A stretch of 64,000 nucleotides of DNA from Tsuneonella sp963740025 (GCA_963740025.1 CAVUCI010000011.1:434001-498000), one strand, 5' to 3'; positions 22,549-33,922 are shown, numbered from the stretch's first letter. Notes: generated from the sequence alone by a model not told the origin. Numbers and translations: made by a program.

Positions 22549-25377
22549 ATGTATCGTTCTTTTCTTGCCGCGGGGGCGGCATTCACCGCGCTCGTCAGCG
22601 TCATGCCCGCGGTCGCCGCCGATGCGGCACCCGCCGCGATCTCCGCGCCCGAGATCCAGTTCACCGAGTGGACGCTCGATAACGGCCTGCGCGTCATCGC
22701 ATTGCCCGATCCGACGACCGCTTCGGTGACCACCTCCGTCTGGTACGAAGTCGGCTCGAAGAACGATCCCGAGGGACGCAGCGGCTTCGCCCACTTGTTC
22801 GAGCATATTCTCAGCCGCAAGACCGAGAACATGCCGTACAACATGGTCAATCGCCTGACCGAGGACGTTGGCGGCACGCGCAATGCTTCGACCGGCGACG
22901 ACCGGACAAACTATTACGAGACCGTACCGGCCAAGTATCTCGAAACGATGCTTTGGACTCATGCCGAACGCATGGCGCGGCCGGTGGTCGACGACGAGGT
23001 GTTCGAAAAAGAACGCTCCATCGTGAAGGAGGAATTGCGCCAGCGGATTCTCGCGCCGCCCTATGGCCGGATCCGTCTCGTCCTTGCCGAGAACGGCTTC
23101 GACGTCCTGCCCGAGCGCCGACCGGGAATCGGCAATATCGACGAGCTCAACTCGGCGACGCTCGCCGATGCGCGGGCATTTCACCAGGCCTATTACGGGC
23201 CCGATACGGCGACCCTGATCGTCGCGGGAAATTTCGACACCGCAAACCTCAGGACGCTGGTCGACAAGTATTTCGCAGACATTCCGCGGCGCGCCAATCC
23301 CGTGCCGGTCGCGATTGCAGGCGTGGAACCGCCGCGCACCTCACCTCGCACGGTCGTCGCCACGGCGCCCAACGTTCCGCTGCCGGTCGTCGGCTCGCTG
23401 TGGAAGGTGCCTGCGGTCGACCATCCTGATGCAGCGGCGCTCGAAGTTCTCGACGCCGTGATGTCGGCGGGTGACAACAGCCGACTGTACGAAGCGCTCG
23501 TTCGCACCGGCAAAGCGGTGCAGGTCAGCGAATCCGTCAATTCCGGCGAGGACGGCGGCTATCTCGCGACGTTTGCGATACTCAACCCGACCGCCGACCA
23601 GGGCGAGGTGAAGAACATCCTCGCCGGGCAGATAGCCCGGATTCGAAACGAACCGGTGACCGAAGCGGAACTGGCCGAGGCCAAGAACACCCTGATGGCT
23701 AGCGCATTGCGCAGGCGGGAAACCGTGCGCGGGCGCGCGTTCGAGCTGGGGGAGGCACTCGTCTCGACCGGTGATCCGCGCGCCGCCGATGTCCGTCTCG
23801 CGCGGATCGGAAAGGTCACCGCGGCCGACGTCCAGCGAGTTGCGCGCACCTGGTTGAAGCCCGAGGCGGTGGTCGACTGGACCTATCAGGCGGGTGAGGA
23901 CAATCCCGCCAGCTATGCCAATCCGGTACCCATGCCGAAATTCGCCAGCGTGCCGCCGGCGACGGGCGAACCGGCAAAGCTGAATGACGAAGCGCAGCGC
24001 CAGGCGCCGCCTGCACCGATCGCTGCACCGCAGGTCGAAACGGCCAGGCTGGTCGAGGATAAGCTGACGAACGGGATCCCGCTCGTCTCGGCACAGACCG
24101 GCGATGTGCCGATCGCGACGATTACGCTCGTCTTGCCCGGCGGCAGCGCCACCGATCCCCGGGGCAAGGCGGGCCTTGCCTCGCTCGCCGCAGCCGTGGC
24201 CGACAAGGGGACGCCGACCCGTACTGCGGCGCAGATCGCCGAGACGCTGGAGAGCCTCGGCGCCTCGCTCGGCGCGGGTACCGCGGATGATGGCAATTTC
24301 GTGAGCCTGACCGCACCGACTGCCAATCTCGCCGCAGCCGGTGAGGTACTGGCCGATATCGTCCGGAATGCCAGCTTCCCGGCAGACGAGGTCGAACTTC
24401 AGCGCAAGCGGACGATCGACAGCCTCGCGGTGGCGATGAAGGACCCCGGCTCGGTTGCAGGGATGGTCGCGACACGTCTGCTCTATGGCGATGCGCCCTA
24501 CGGCGGGATTCCGACGGTCGCTTCGCTGCCCGCGATAACTCCCGTCGACCTCGTCGCCTGGCGCAAAGCGCACTGGCATCCTGCCAATGCCAAGATCGTC
24601 GTCAGCGGCGGAATCTCCGCTGCCGATGCCAAGGCGGTGACTGAAACGTTGTTCGGCGACTGGACCAGCAGCGCTCCCGCACCGGCGCCGGTGGCCGATC
24701 CCGCCGGCGGCGACCAGCCGGTCCGCACGGTGGTCGTCGACATGCCCGAGGCGGGCCAGGCGGCGGTGCTCGTCGGCACCCGCGTCGTCTCGCGCGGCAG
24801 CGACCAATACTGGCCGCTCCAGATCGCCAATGCGGTCCTCGGTTCGGGCTCCAACGGTCGGCTGTTCGAGGAAGTGCGCACCAAGCGCGGCCTCAGCTAC
24901 GGCGCCTACAGCGGTTTCGGGGCCACCGCCGATACCGCGGTGCTGACCGCGAGTGCGCAGACGAAGAACGAAACCGCCGACGAGGTCGTTCAGGTCATCC
25001 TGGACCAGTTCGATAAGATCGGCTCCGGCCCGCTCGATGAAGAAACGGTCGAAAAGCGACGGCTGTTCATCGGAGGCGGCGTGCAACGCTCGCTCGAGAC
25101 GAGCGCCGGATTCAATGGTATCGTAGCGAACCTGATGCTGCAGGGAATCGCGCCGACCGAATCGGGCATGATCGCCCAGCGACTGGCCGCGGTGACGCCT
25201 GAGGCTGCGCAGGCTGTTGCGAAGGCGTTGCTGCCGGCGGACAAGGCAACGGTGGTAGTGGTCGGCAATGCCGCCCAATTCCTCGACGACCTCAAGAAAG
25301 TTCGTCCGGACGTGACGGTGATCGAGGCAAAGGACCTCGATCTCGACAGCGCAACGCTGGTCGCGGCGGGAGGTTAG
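22549..25377 (+). CDS. M16 family zinc metallopeptidase (two M16 units in one chain)
   Basis: Periplasmic insulinase/pitrilysin-type peptidase. 942 residues with signal peptide (MYRSFLAAGAAFTALVSVMP...AVAAD), a catalytic N-terminal half with the inverted zinc motif HLFEH (His82, Glu85, His86) and a distal glutamate in the KERSIVKEELRQR segment, and a second M16 half (from about residue 500) that lacks HxxEH and ends with the arginine/tyrosine-bearing strand TKRGLSYGAYSGF. The start at 22549 is chosen for its strong Shine-Dalgarno (GAGGGAGG). A TTG at 22531 is rejected. Confidence 0.93.
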   Translation: MYRSFLAAGAAFTALVSVMPAVAADAAPAAISAPEIQFTEWTLDNGLRVIALPDPTTASVTTSVWYEVGSKNDPEGRSGFAHLFEHILSRKTENMPYNMVNRLTEDVGGTRNASTGDDRTNYYETVPAKYLETMLWTHAERMARPVVDDEVFEKERSIVKEELRQRILAPPYGRIRLVLAENGFDVLPERRPGIGNIDELNSATLADARAFHQAYYGPDTATLIVAGNFDTANLRTLVDKYFADIPRRANPVPVAIAGVEPPRTSPRTVVATAPNVPLPVVGSLWKVPAVDHPDAAALEVLDAVMSAGDNSRLYEALVRTGKAVQVSESVNSGEDGGYLATFAILNPTADQGEVKNILAGQIARIRNEPVTEAELAEAKNTLMASALRRRETVRGRAFELGEALVSTGDPRAADVRLARIGKVTAADVQRVARTWLKPEAVVDWTYQAGEDNPASYANPVPMPKFASVPPATGEPAKLNDEAQRQAPPAPIAAPQVETARLVEDKLTNGIPLVSAQTGDVPIATITLVLPGGSATDPRGKAGLASLAAAVADKGTPTRTAAQIAETLESLGASLGAGTADDGNFVSLTAPTANLAAAGEVLADIVRNASFPADEVELQRKRTIDSLAVAMKDPGSVAGMVATRLLYGDAPYGGIPTVASLPAITPVDLVAWRKAHWHPANAKIVVSGGISAADAKAVTETLFGDWTSSAPAPAPVADPAGGDQPVRTVVVDMPEAGQAAVLVGTRVVSRGSDQYWPLQIANAVLGSGSNGRLFEEVRTKRGLSYGAYSGFGATADTAVLTASAQTKNETADEVVQVILDQFDKIGSGPLDEETVEKRRLFIGGGVQRSLETSAGFNGIVANLMLQGIAPTESGMIAQRLAAVTPEAAQAVAKALLPADKATVVVVGNAAQFLDDLKKVRPDVTVIEAKDLDLDSATLVAAGG

Positions 25378-25388
25378 GGTCGAGCAGC

Positions 25389-25412
25389 GGGGGGGGCGGC
25401 CAAGCGCCCCCC
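25389..25412. terminator. GC-rich hairpin between convergent M16 peptidase and SulP genes
   Basis: Perfect stem GGGGGGCG / CGCCCCCC (25391-25398 and 25405-25412) with a six-base loop, directly after the SulP stop and 13 bases after the M16 stop. There is no T-run on either side, so it may act as a bidirectional pause or mRNA-end stabiliser. Confidence 0.5.
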
Positions 25413-26906
25413 TCACCCGTGCGGGGCGAGGCCGATTTCGACGCCGGTTTTGTCGGTCAACGCGAAGCGGTCGACAAGGTCGGCGCTCGCTTCGTTGAGC
25501 CCGACGACCTGCACGCTGCGTCCGTTGCGACGCATCCGTTCGACCACCTTGTCGAGTACACCGACGCCCGAGATGTCCCAGAAGTGCGCGCGGGTAACGT
25601 CGATTACCACGTGGTCGGCCGGGTCGGGTCGCAGGCTCTCGCGCCCGAAGGACTGCGAGAACCGGTCGACGGAGGCGAAGAAGATCTGGCCGCGCACGTA
25701 ATAGGTCGCGGTCTCACCCTCGCGCACCCGCTCGACGCCGAACATCGTGCGTACTTTCCCGGTGAAGAAGATGCCCGAGAGCAGCACGCCGGTGAGCACG
25801 CCGATCGACAGGTCGTGCGTGCTGACGACGGTGATTACGGTGGCCAGCATGACGACCGACGATTGCCACGGATGGCGCCGCAAGTTGGGAATCGAATTCC
25901 AGCTGAAGGTGCCCATCGAAACCATGATCATCACCGCTACCAGCGCCGGCATCGGAATCCGGCCCAGCAGCGTGCCCGCCAGTGTCAGCGCCGCGAGCAG
26001 GACCGCGCCCGCGGTGAAGGTCGACAGGCGTCCTCGCCCGCCCGAGGTGATGTTGATCACCGATTGCCCGATCATCGCGCAGCCACCCATGCCGCCGAAC
26101 AGCGCGGCGACCACGTTGGCTCCGCCCTGGCCCGCGCACTCCCGGCGCTTGTCGCTGTCGGTGTGGGTCATGTCGTCGACGATCTGCGCGGTAAGCAGCG
26201 ATTCGAGCAGGCCCACCGCTGCCATCGCGAGCGAAAACGGCGCAATGATTCGCAACGTTTCAAGCGTCAGTGGCACGTCGGGGAGTGCGAAGAATGGCAG
26301 GCCGCTGGGCAGTTCGCCCATGTCGCCGACCGTGTGGACCGGCGCGCCGGTCCAGAGCGATATCGCCGTCAGCACGACGATCGCAATGAGCGGAGAGGGC
26401 ACCGCGGTCGTCAATCGCGGCAGCAGGTAGATGATAGCAAGCCCCGCCGCGACCATGGCATAGGTCTGCCATCCCACGTTCGTGAGCTGGGGCAGCTGGG
26501 CCATGAAGATCAGGATCGCCAGCGCGTTGACGAAGCCGGTGATGACCGAGCGACTGACGAACTGCATCAGCAGATCGAGCCGTAGAAGCGCAGCGATCGC
26601 CTGGAACACGCCCATCAGGATCGTCGCGGCGAACAGATATTCGACACCGTGCTCGCGCACCAATGGTCCGACCAGCACCGCGACCGCGGCGGTCGCAGCC
26701 GAGATCATGCCTGGTCGCCCCCCGGTAAAGGCGATCACCATCGCGATCGCGACCGAGGCGTAGAGCCCCACCCGCGGATCGACACCCGCGATCAGCGAGA
26801 AGCCGATCGCTTCGGGTACGAGGGCGAGCGCGACGACGATTCCGGCCAGGATGTCGGCGCGCGGATTGGCGAACCAGTCGCGCCGCAGCGCTGCTGTAAG
26901 AGTCAT
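25413..26906 (-). CDS. SulP family anion transporter with STAS domain
   Basis: Inner-membrane SLC26/SulP transporter, in bacteria moving sulfate, bicarbonate or dicarboxylates. 497 residues: a multi-helix membrane domain starting LAGIVVALALVPEAIGFSLI with GVDPRVGLYASV, then a cytoplasmic STAS domain (VVIDVTRAHFWDISGVGVLD from about residue 425). The STAS phosphate-site region is intact. The substrate is not evident. The preceding hairpin at 26943-26979 separates it from the ABC exporter gene. Start ATG 26906. Confidence 0.92.
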   Translation of the reverse strand: MTLTAALRRDWFANPRADILAGIVVALALVPEAIGFSLIAGVDPRVGLYASVAIAMVIAFTGGRPGMISAATAAVAVLVGPLVREHGVEYLFAATILMGVFQAIAALLRLDLLMQFVSRSVITGFVNALAILIFMAQLPQLTNVGWQTYAMVAAGLAIIYLLPRLTTAVPSPLIAIVVLTAISLWTGAPVHTVGDMGELPSGLPFFALPDVPLTLETLRIIAPFSLAMAAVGLLESLLTAQIVDDMTHTDSDKRRECAGQGGANVVAALFGGMGGCAMIGQSVINITSGGRGRLSTFTAGAVLLAALTLAGTLLGRIPMPALVAVMIMVSMGTFSWNSIPNLRRHPWQSSVVMLATVITVVSTHDLSIGVLTGVLLSGIFFTGKVRTMFGVERVREGETATYYVRGQIFFASVDRFSQSFGRESLRPDPADHVVIDVTRAHFWDISGVGVLDKVVERMRRNGRSVQVVGLNEASADLVDRFALTDKTGVEIGLAPHG

Positions 26907-26942
26907 AACGATGTCCGATTGGCCGCCAGTTCAGGCGAAGAA

Positions 26943-26979
26943 TTGCGACTGCATTGCACTATTGTGCAGTGCAGCGCAA
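26943..26979 (-). terminator. terminator-like hairpin after the ABC exporter gene
   Basis: Arms at 26943-26959 and 26964-26979 pair over 15-16 bases with one bulged A and one G-U, around a TATT loop. It is followed on the minus strand by a short T-containing tract (TTCTTC). It lies between the ABC gene stop (26988) and the SulP start (26906), so it could also affect SulP expression. Confidence 0.55.
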
Positions 26980-26987
26980 CCGCGGGG

Positions 26988-28805
26988 CTATTCGGCTGCC
27001 TCGTCGATCTCGTCGCTTTCGGCCTGCTGGCGGGCCCACATCTCGGCGTAAAGACCGTCCTTGCGGAGCAGTTCGCCGTGCCGTCCGCTCTCCGCGAGGC
27101 GCCCGGCGTCGAGCACGAGGATGCGATCGGCATCCGCGACCGTCGACAGGCGGTGCGCGATTGAAAGCGAGGTGCGATGCTCGCTGACCCGGTGCAGCGT
27201 GGTCAGGATGTCCTGCTCGGTTCGCGAATCGAGTGCGCTCGTCGCCTCGTCGAGAAGCAGGATAGGTGGATCCTTGACCAGCGTTCGTGCGATCGCGACG
27301 CGCTGCTTCTCGCCGCCCGACAGTTTCAGGCCGCGCTCGCCGACTTCGGTGTCGAAGCCTTGGGGCAGGCTTTCGATAAAGGGGAGGATCGATGCGCCCC
27401 TCGCCGCGCGCACGACGTCGTCGTGGCTCGCGCCGTCGCGACCATAGGCGATGTTGTAGCCGATGGTGTCGTTGAACAGCACGCTGTCCTGCGGGACGAT
27501 TCCGATGGCGGCGCGGACACTGTCTTGCGCGACCGCGCGGATATCCTGCCCATCGATCAGGATGCGACCGGACCAAGGGTCGTAGAACCGGAACAGCAGC
27601 CGGGCGATCGTGCTTTTTCCCGCACCCGACGGTCCGACGATCGCGTAGTGGCTGCCCGCCGGTACTTCGAACGACAGGCCGTGGAGAATGGTCCGGCCGG
27701 GCTCGTAGCCGAACACGACCTCGTCGAACGTGACCACCGGCTTGCGGACGACGAGCGCCGGAGCGCCTGGCGCGTCGGCCACTTCGACCTGCGTGTCGAT
27801 CAGCTTGAACATCGCCGCCATGTCGATCAGCCCCTGGCGAATCGTGCGATAGACGAAGCCCAGCATGTCCAGCGGACGAAACAGCTGCGTGAGGTAGGTT
27901 TGCACTGCTACCAGGTCGCCGACGGTGAGCCGCCCCCTGCTCCACTGCCAGACGCTGAAGCCGAGAGCGAACAGCATCAGCAAGTTCATGATTAGCGACT
28001 GGACGATATTGAGCACACCCAGCGAATTCTCGGACTTGATTGCGGCTGCTGCGTAGGATCGCGCGGCATCGCCGTAGCGCTCGCGCTCGCGGTCCTCGGC
28101 GCCGAAGAACTTCACCGTCTCGTAGTTGAGGAGCGAATCGACCGCGCGGGCGAGCGCCGTGCCGTCGAGGTCGTTCATCTTCTTGCGAAGGTGCGTGCGC
28201 CATTCGGTGATCCAGCGCGTCGCAGCGATATAGACCACGACGGTTGCGGCAGTGGCGACCACCAGCGGCAGCCCGAACATCGTATAGAAGATGATCCCCA
28301 CCGCCAGCAGCTCGACGATCGTGGGAGCTATGTTGAACAGCAGGAAATAGAGCATCGAATCGATGCTCTTGGTTCCGCGCTCGATGGTCTTGGTGATCTC
28401 GCCCGTCCGGCGCGACAGGTGGAACCGCAAGCTGAGTTGATGCAGCCGGCCGAAAGTATCCTCGGCCAGCACTCGTGTGGCCTCCTGTCCGACGCGCTCG
28501 AAAATGATGTTGCGCACCTGGTCGAACGCACTGCCGAGGAAGCGACCGGCGGTGTAGGCAATGGCGAAGGACAACGCGACCCACACCAGGGGATCGCCCC
28601 CGGCAGCCATCGTGTCGACGACCTTCTTCATTGCCAGCGGGGTCGCCAGAACCACTGCCTTCGCGAGCAGCACCAGTACCATCGCCGCTACGATCCGCGC
28701 GCGAAGGTCGGCGCGGCCGGCGGGCCAGAGATAGGGCAGGAACCGCCTGAGCGTCGCCCAGCCATCGTAATCGGCTGTGGGCTGGGGAATCTGGTCGGGC
28801 GGCAT
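26988..28805 (-). CDS. Atm1/HMT1-type ABC transporter (heavy metal or glutathione-conjugate exporter)
   Basis: Half-size exporter with one membrane domain and one nucleotide-binding domain, 605 residues. The membrane part carries the Atm1 signature region FHLSRRTGEITKTIERGTKS, the NIAPTIVELLAVGIIFY helix and YETVKFFGAEDRE. The ATPase domain has Walker A GPSGAGKSTIARLLF, the signature LSGGEKQRVAIART and Walker B ILLLDEATSALD. Atm1-type proteins export glutathione-coordinated metals or sulfur species for Fe-S homeostasis. A TTG at 28841 would extend the N-terminus, but the ATG at 28805 is preferred. A hairpin follows the stop. Confidence 0.93.
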   Translation of the reverse strand: MPPDQIPQPTADYDGWATLRRFLPYLWPAGRADLRARIVAAMVLVLLAKAVVLATPLAMKKVVDTMAAGGDPLVWVALSFAIAYTAGRFLGSAFDQVRNIIFERVGQEATRVLAEDTFGRLHQLSLRFHLSRRTGEITKTIERGTKSIDSMLYFLLFNIAPTIVELLAVGIIFYTMFGLPLVVATAATVVVYIAATRWITEWRTHLRKKMNDLDGTALARAVDSLLNYETVKFFGAEDRERERYGDAARSYAAAAIKSENSLGVLNIVQSLIMNLLMLFALGFSVWQWSRGRLTVGDLVAVQTYLTQLFRPLDMLGFVYRTIRQGLIDMAAMFKLIDTQVEVADAPGAPALVVRKPVVTFDEVVFGYEPGRTILHGLSFEVPAGSHYAIVGPSGAGKSTIARLLFRFYDPWSGRILIDGQDIRAVAQDSVRAAIGIVPQDSVLFNDTIGYNIAYGRDGASHDDVVRAARGASILPFIESLPQGFDTEVGERGLKLSGGEKQRVAIARTLVKDPPILLLDEATSALDSRTEQDILTTLHRVSEHRTSLSIAHRLSTVADADRILVLDAGRLAESGRHGELLRKDGLYAEMWARQQAESDEIDEAAE

Positions 28806-28891
28806 CGCGGCCCATGTGGGCGGCGATATCGCCTTAGGCAAGCGGGCGGGGAAAGCCGCGCGGGCGCAAGCGCCGGTCGATACCGTCCCAA

Positions 28892-29854
28892 CTATCCGAG
28901 CGGTGGAGGGCGCCGCGAACCCGGCGGAAGATCGAACAGGACCGTCCGCTCCGCAAAATCGATCGCGATTCGGTCGAACATGCGCAGGTCCTCGATGCCG
29001 AGCACCATCGCAGGCTTGTCGGCGAGCCCCAGCGCCGCGAAGGCCGGGGCGTTCGAGTAGCTCACGTAAAGGCCGCTGAGCGTCATGCGGCTGTTGCCGG
29101 AACTGCCGATACGCAGCGTACGCGGCGCATCGAGCAGGCCCACGATCGTACTGCCGGTGACGTCGGTCGAGCTGATCTCCTGCGTCTTGCGCGCGCGAAG
29201 GCGTCGCTGAAGCGCGAGGTTGCCGATCGACCCCTGCGATCCCGTATCGACGATGACGGCTATCCGCACACCGTCGATCTCTGCATCGGTGATTATCAAG
29301 CGTCCCTTCTTGCTGCGCGCCCGCACGATGATCTCATATCCGCGATCGCCACCGAGCGCCCTGGCATCGTCTACCGCGATGCTGTCGGCACGAAAGTCGA
29401 TGACGACGCGCAGATCCTGCAGTGAATCGAGGCCGAGGATACCGTCCGCCCCCATGTGCTGTGCTTCGAGCAGCGGCACCTCGAGGTTGTCAAACATCCG
29501 CGAAGCAACTTCCAGCCCGTCGAGCCGGACTAGGTCGACTTGCTTCGTTCCGGCCATGCCGACCACCGTCGCAGTGCCCAGCGAGGGAAGCTGGAGTCGC
29601 TCGCCTAGACTGCGGCTGACGACCGTCGTCTGCGACCCCGTATCGACCAGGAAATTGTAAGGTCCGCCGCCCTCGATCGTGACCGGCACCGTCATCCGGC
29701 GGTAACGGTCGGACTCGGTCGCGAGGACGTCGCCCTGCGGTTCTTCAAAAGAAGCAGCATCGGCGAGCGTGAACGCGGGGTCGTCCCCGGATGGCGGAGC
29801 AGCGCCCGCTAGCGCGACTGCGACAGCAGCGACGATGGCCGGTTTGCGGGCCAT
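28892..29854 (-). CDS. periplasmic aspartic protease with two DTGS sites (retropepsin-like)
   Basis: 320 residues with a signal peptide (IVAAVAVALAGAAP). Two active-site motifs are present in one chain: FLVDTGSQTTVVS (Asp71) and VIVDTGSQGSIGN (Asp202), each followed downstream by the hydrophobic-Gly companion motif (GILGLDSL and MVLGIEDL). Bacterial retropepsin-like proteins usually have one DTG and dimerise, whereas this one looks like an internally duplicated, pepsin-like single-chain enzyme. Its Shine-Dalgarno (AGAGGA) supports the ATG at 29854. Substrate unknown. Confidence 0.88.
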   Translation of the reverse strand: MARKPAIVAAVAVALAGAAPPSGDDPAFTLADAASFEEPQGDVLATESDRYRRMTVPVTIEGGGPYNFLVDTGSQTTVVSRSLGERLQLPSLGTATVVGMAGTKQVDLVRLDGLEVASRMFDNLEVPLLEAQHMGADGILGLDSLQDLRVVIDFRADSIAVDDARALGGDRGYEIIVRARSKKGRLIITDAEIDGVRIAVIVDTGSQGSIGNLALQRRLRARKTQEISSTDVTGSTIVGLLDAPRTLRIGSSGNSRMTLSGLYVSYSNAPAFAALGLADKPAMVLGIEDLRMFDRIAIDFAERTVLFDLPPGSRRPPPLG

Positions 29855-29909
29855 GACAGGTTCCTCTCCGGAACGAGGATATCACTTGTGGGCGGGGCGC
29901 GCCAATCAC

Positions 29910-31400
29910 TCATGCGGGAGCGAGATCCCGGTACATCACGAAGGCGACGATCTCAGCCACCGTCTCCCGTGCCAGGAGCAGGAGTGCAAGAAGGTAGCTC
30001 GCCGCGCCGGTGCCCGCGAGGATGGCGAGAGCAAGCGGGGCAGGCACGGTGGGCAGTACCGCTCGCACCGCCAGCACGGCGACCGCCATGATGCCGGTCG
30101 CCAGAATTGCCGGGGCAAGCGACACCGCCAGTTCGCGCCAGCGCACCCCTATCTGCGGTAGCGTCAGCGACCAGGTGAACGCGAGCAGCGCAGGCGCGCC
30201 GATCCACCACGCGGCGACGAGGCCCTTGGGTCCCGCTTCCACTCCGATGAAGAACAGTAGCGGGAATAGGATCGCACCGGCGCCGTTGGTTGCCATGTAG
30301 ATTCGAGGGCGGCCCATACCGTTAGTCGCGGGACTGCAAACGATTTGGAGTGCGAAGGCCGGCATCGCCAGTGCCAGCCCGCTGACGAGCGGCGCCATCC
30401 CGGTCCACTTGGCGCCGAACAGAGTCTCCACGGCCGGCCCTGCCACGAGCGCCAGGCCAACGTAGGCCGGGGCCACCAGCAGCGCGACCATGCGCTGGAC
30501 GCGCAGGAACAGTGGGCCGAGCGGCTGACGCGCCTTGTGGAGTTCGGCATAGGCCGGGAAGGCGACCTCGTTGATCGGCGGAAGGAAGCGACCGGTAATG
30601 ATGAGGGTGAGGAACAGCGCTTCGGAATATAGGCCCAGTTCGTGCGTGGCGAAGCTGCGGCCGGCGATCACGATGTCGGATTGGCTCTGCACGATCCACA
30701 GGAACTGACATAGCGTGAGGGCCCCGCCGAAAGTGAACAGGTCACGCGCTCCGCGAAAATCGAATACGGGCTTCACGAGCATCCGCGCCGCCAGCGTCAT
30801 TCCGACCGCCCGGGTCCCGAACATCATGACAGGGGCATAGACGAGAGCCCAGACACCGAACCCACGCCAGGCAAGCAGTAGCGCCGTCGCCGCGCCCACC
30901 AATGCGCAGACCAGGTTGACGATACCTTGGCTGCGGAACTCGATTCTGCGGGCGAGCAGTTCCTGCTGGAGCGCGGCGAACGGGATTGTCAGGAATATCA
31001 GCGCCTGGACCCGAAGCATCTCAGCCAGCAGAGGCTCCCCGAAATAGGCGGCGGCGAGTGGAGCGATCGCGAACTGGGTTGCCGCGAGCGTTCCGTTCAG
31101 CAGCAGGAGCATCCCGAACACCTGTCCGACCCGGCGCTCTTCGATGCTGTCGGTCTGAATGAGAGAGGTGGCGAAGCTTTGCCCGTTGAGAAAGGCGAAC
31201 GCGGTCACCACCATCTGCGCCATCGCGTAGAGCCCGTAGTCGGACGGGGTCAGCATGCGGACCACGAGAATCGTCGAAGCCCACGTGATGATCTGGGCGA
31301 GTACTTGCGTGCCCCAACGCCAGGCTAGCGCACCGCGCAGGCGTGTCGCGAGACTCGGTTCGACACGCACGGTCGCGGGGATGGGCTGCATCTCGCTCAT
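29910..31400 (-). CDS. Wzx-like oligosaccharide flippase (polysaccharide transporter family)
   Basis: Polytopic membrane protein of the MOP/PST superfamily that moves lipid-linked glycans across the inner membrane. 496 residues with roughly 12-14 hydrophobic segments and the typical N-terminal block WRWGTQVLAQIITWASTILVVRMLTPSDYGLYAMAQ. No glycosyltransferase genes adjoin it in the window, so the glycan is unknown. It is the last protein gene before the rRNA operon, transcribed away from it. Confidence 0.88.
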   Translation of the reverse strand: MSEMQPIPATVRVEPSLATRLRGALAWRWGTQVLAQIITWASTILVVRMLTPSDYGLYAMAQMVVTAFAFLNGQSFATSLIQTDSIEERRVGQVFGMLLLLNGTLAATQFAIAPLAAAYFGEPLLAEMLRVQALIFLTIPFAALQQELLARRIEFRSQGIVNLVCALVGAATALLLAWRGFGVWALVYAPVMMFGTRAVGMTLAARMLVKPVFDFRGARDLFTFGGALTLCQFLWIVQSQSDIVIAGRSFATHELGLYSEALFLTLIITGRFLPPINEVAFPAYAELHKARQPLGPLFLRVQRMVALLVAPAYVGLALVAGPAVETLFGAKWTGMAPLVSGLALAMPAFALQIVCSPATNGMGRPRIYMATNGAGAILFPLLFFIGVEAGPKGLVAAWWIGAPALLAFTWSLTLPQIGVRWRELAVSLAPAILATGIMAVAVLAVRAVLPTVPAPLALAILAGTGAASYLLALLLLARETVAEIVAFVMYRDLAPA

Positions 31401-31596
31401 ACTGACCCGCGCGTTTAGCTACGAAAGGTGAAGATTTGCCGAGATCGGGGCGGGGCGGACGCCGGAGTGCCGCCGAGTCGGGGTCCTGGACGACCTTGAT
31501 TTGGCCGGCACCAAACCCATCTAGGACCCGACGGGACAAATTATACCGTGTTTTGAATACGTTGACCCCTTTGCGAAATAAAATTGCAAAAAGGCG

Positions 31597-31625
31597 TTGA
31601 CCGAATCCGAGACGCGGCCTAGATG
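31597..31625 (+). promoter_or_regulatory. rRNA operon promoter
   Basis: TTGACC (-35, 31597-31602) and TAGATG (-10, 31620-31625) separated by 17 bases, preceded by an A-rich tract (AAATTGCAAAAAGGCG) that could act as an UP element. It lies about 370 bases before 16S. Confidence 0.7.
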
Positions 31626-31750
31626 GCCCTCACCGACGCGGTGCTGACGGTTTTCGGACTGCCTAACTCGCTCGGTCGCCAACATAATCGGATAGCCGGT
31701 CCCCCGGTGTAAATCGGGGATACCTTCGCTGTCCGCTTTTAATGTTGAGT

Positions 31751-31762
31751 GGCTCTTTGACA
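31751..31762 (+). promoter_or_regulatory. boxA-like antitermination element in the rRNA leader
   Basis: GGCTCTTTGACA closely resembles boxA (TGCTCTTTAACA), the NusB/NusE binding site that makes rRNA transcription resistant to Rho. A second TCTTTGAC copy lies in the 16S-23S spacer near 33913. Confidence 0.6.
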
Positions 31763-31997
31763 TCGTTGGTTTTTGATGAAGGGACATGTGGGCGACGGCG
31801 CCCGGTCCGGGGGTTTTAAGGCTCCGGATACCGGTTAACTAAGCCGATCGCCACATCCTTCGCTCGCTCCACGCGGGTGTTGGGTGATGCATGTTCATTC
31901 GTATCCATTACGTTTGACAGTGCAGGTATCGGCTCCTTGAAGCTCATGCCTCTCAGGTCGGCGGTCCTCGGACCGTGCCTGGTTGGTATGTGACACA

Positions 31998-33494
<1,497 letters not shown>

Positions 33495-33669
33495 CGGCCG
33501 AAAGCGCCGGGACTTGCTCCCGGAAGTGCTTCGTCCATTCCAAAGAACATTGCCGTCGTCCTCATGTCCTTTCATCACTGGAGATCGCCTCGCGGGCTTG
33601 CCCGTTGCAGGCGAAACGCCTGAGCTGGCTCACGCCCCTCGCGGCCTTATGGCCTGTCGGGTGAGGTGA

Positions 33670-33746
<77 letters not shown>

Positions 33747-33760
33747 CTCTTGTCGCGCAT

Positions 33761-33836
33761 GGGGCCTTAGCTCAGCTGGGAGAGCACCTGCTTTGCAAGC
33801 AGGGGGTCATCGGTTCGATCCCGATAGGCTCCACCA
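33761..33836 (+). tRNA. tRNA-Ala (TGC)
   Basis: 76-nt cloverleaf with acceptor GGGGCCT/AGGCTCC (one G-U), anticodon loop TTTGCAA (TGC) and encoded CCA. It lies 14 bases after tRNA-Ile. Confidence 0.97.
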
Positions 33837-33911
33837 GCGCGACATGGCGCTATACTCCAGGATGAAACGAAAGCGGATCCGGCTTAGGCCGGTCAGGCGA
33901 TCTCGATCGCC

Positions 33912-33922
33912 GTCTTTGACAT
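33912..33922 (+). promoter_or_regulatory. boxA-like element in the 16S-23S spacer
   Basis: GTCTTTGACAT about 165-175 bases before 23S, matching the leader boxA core (CTTTGACA). Spacer boxA copies before 23S are usual in rRNA operons. Confidence 0.5.

Larger units (their letters stand above)
31401..31997 (+). other. rRNA operon promoter and leader region (no protein gene seen)
   Basis: About 600 bases between the flippase start and 16S. It contains a strong sigma-70-type promoter (31597-31625), an upstream second TTGACC (31562-31567), a boxA-like antitermination element (31751-31762) and processing-stem sequence. Short frames here look like chance. Confidence 0.7.

Noticed and set aside
23341..25416. 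691-codon open frame antisense to the M16 peptidase
   Set aside because: Low-complexity Arg/Gly/His-rich translation with no family motif. It is a GC-driven shadow of the well-supported gene on the other strand.
26959..28815. 618-codon frame in another register over the ABC exporter gene
   Set aside because: Arg-rich translation without motifs. The overlapping frame has complete ABC signatures.
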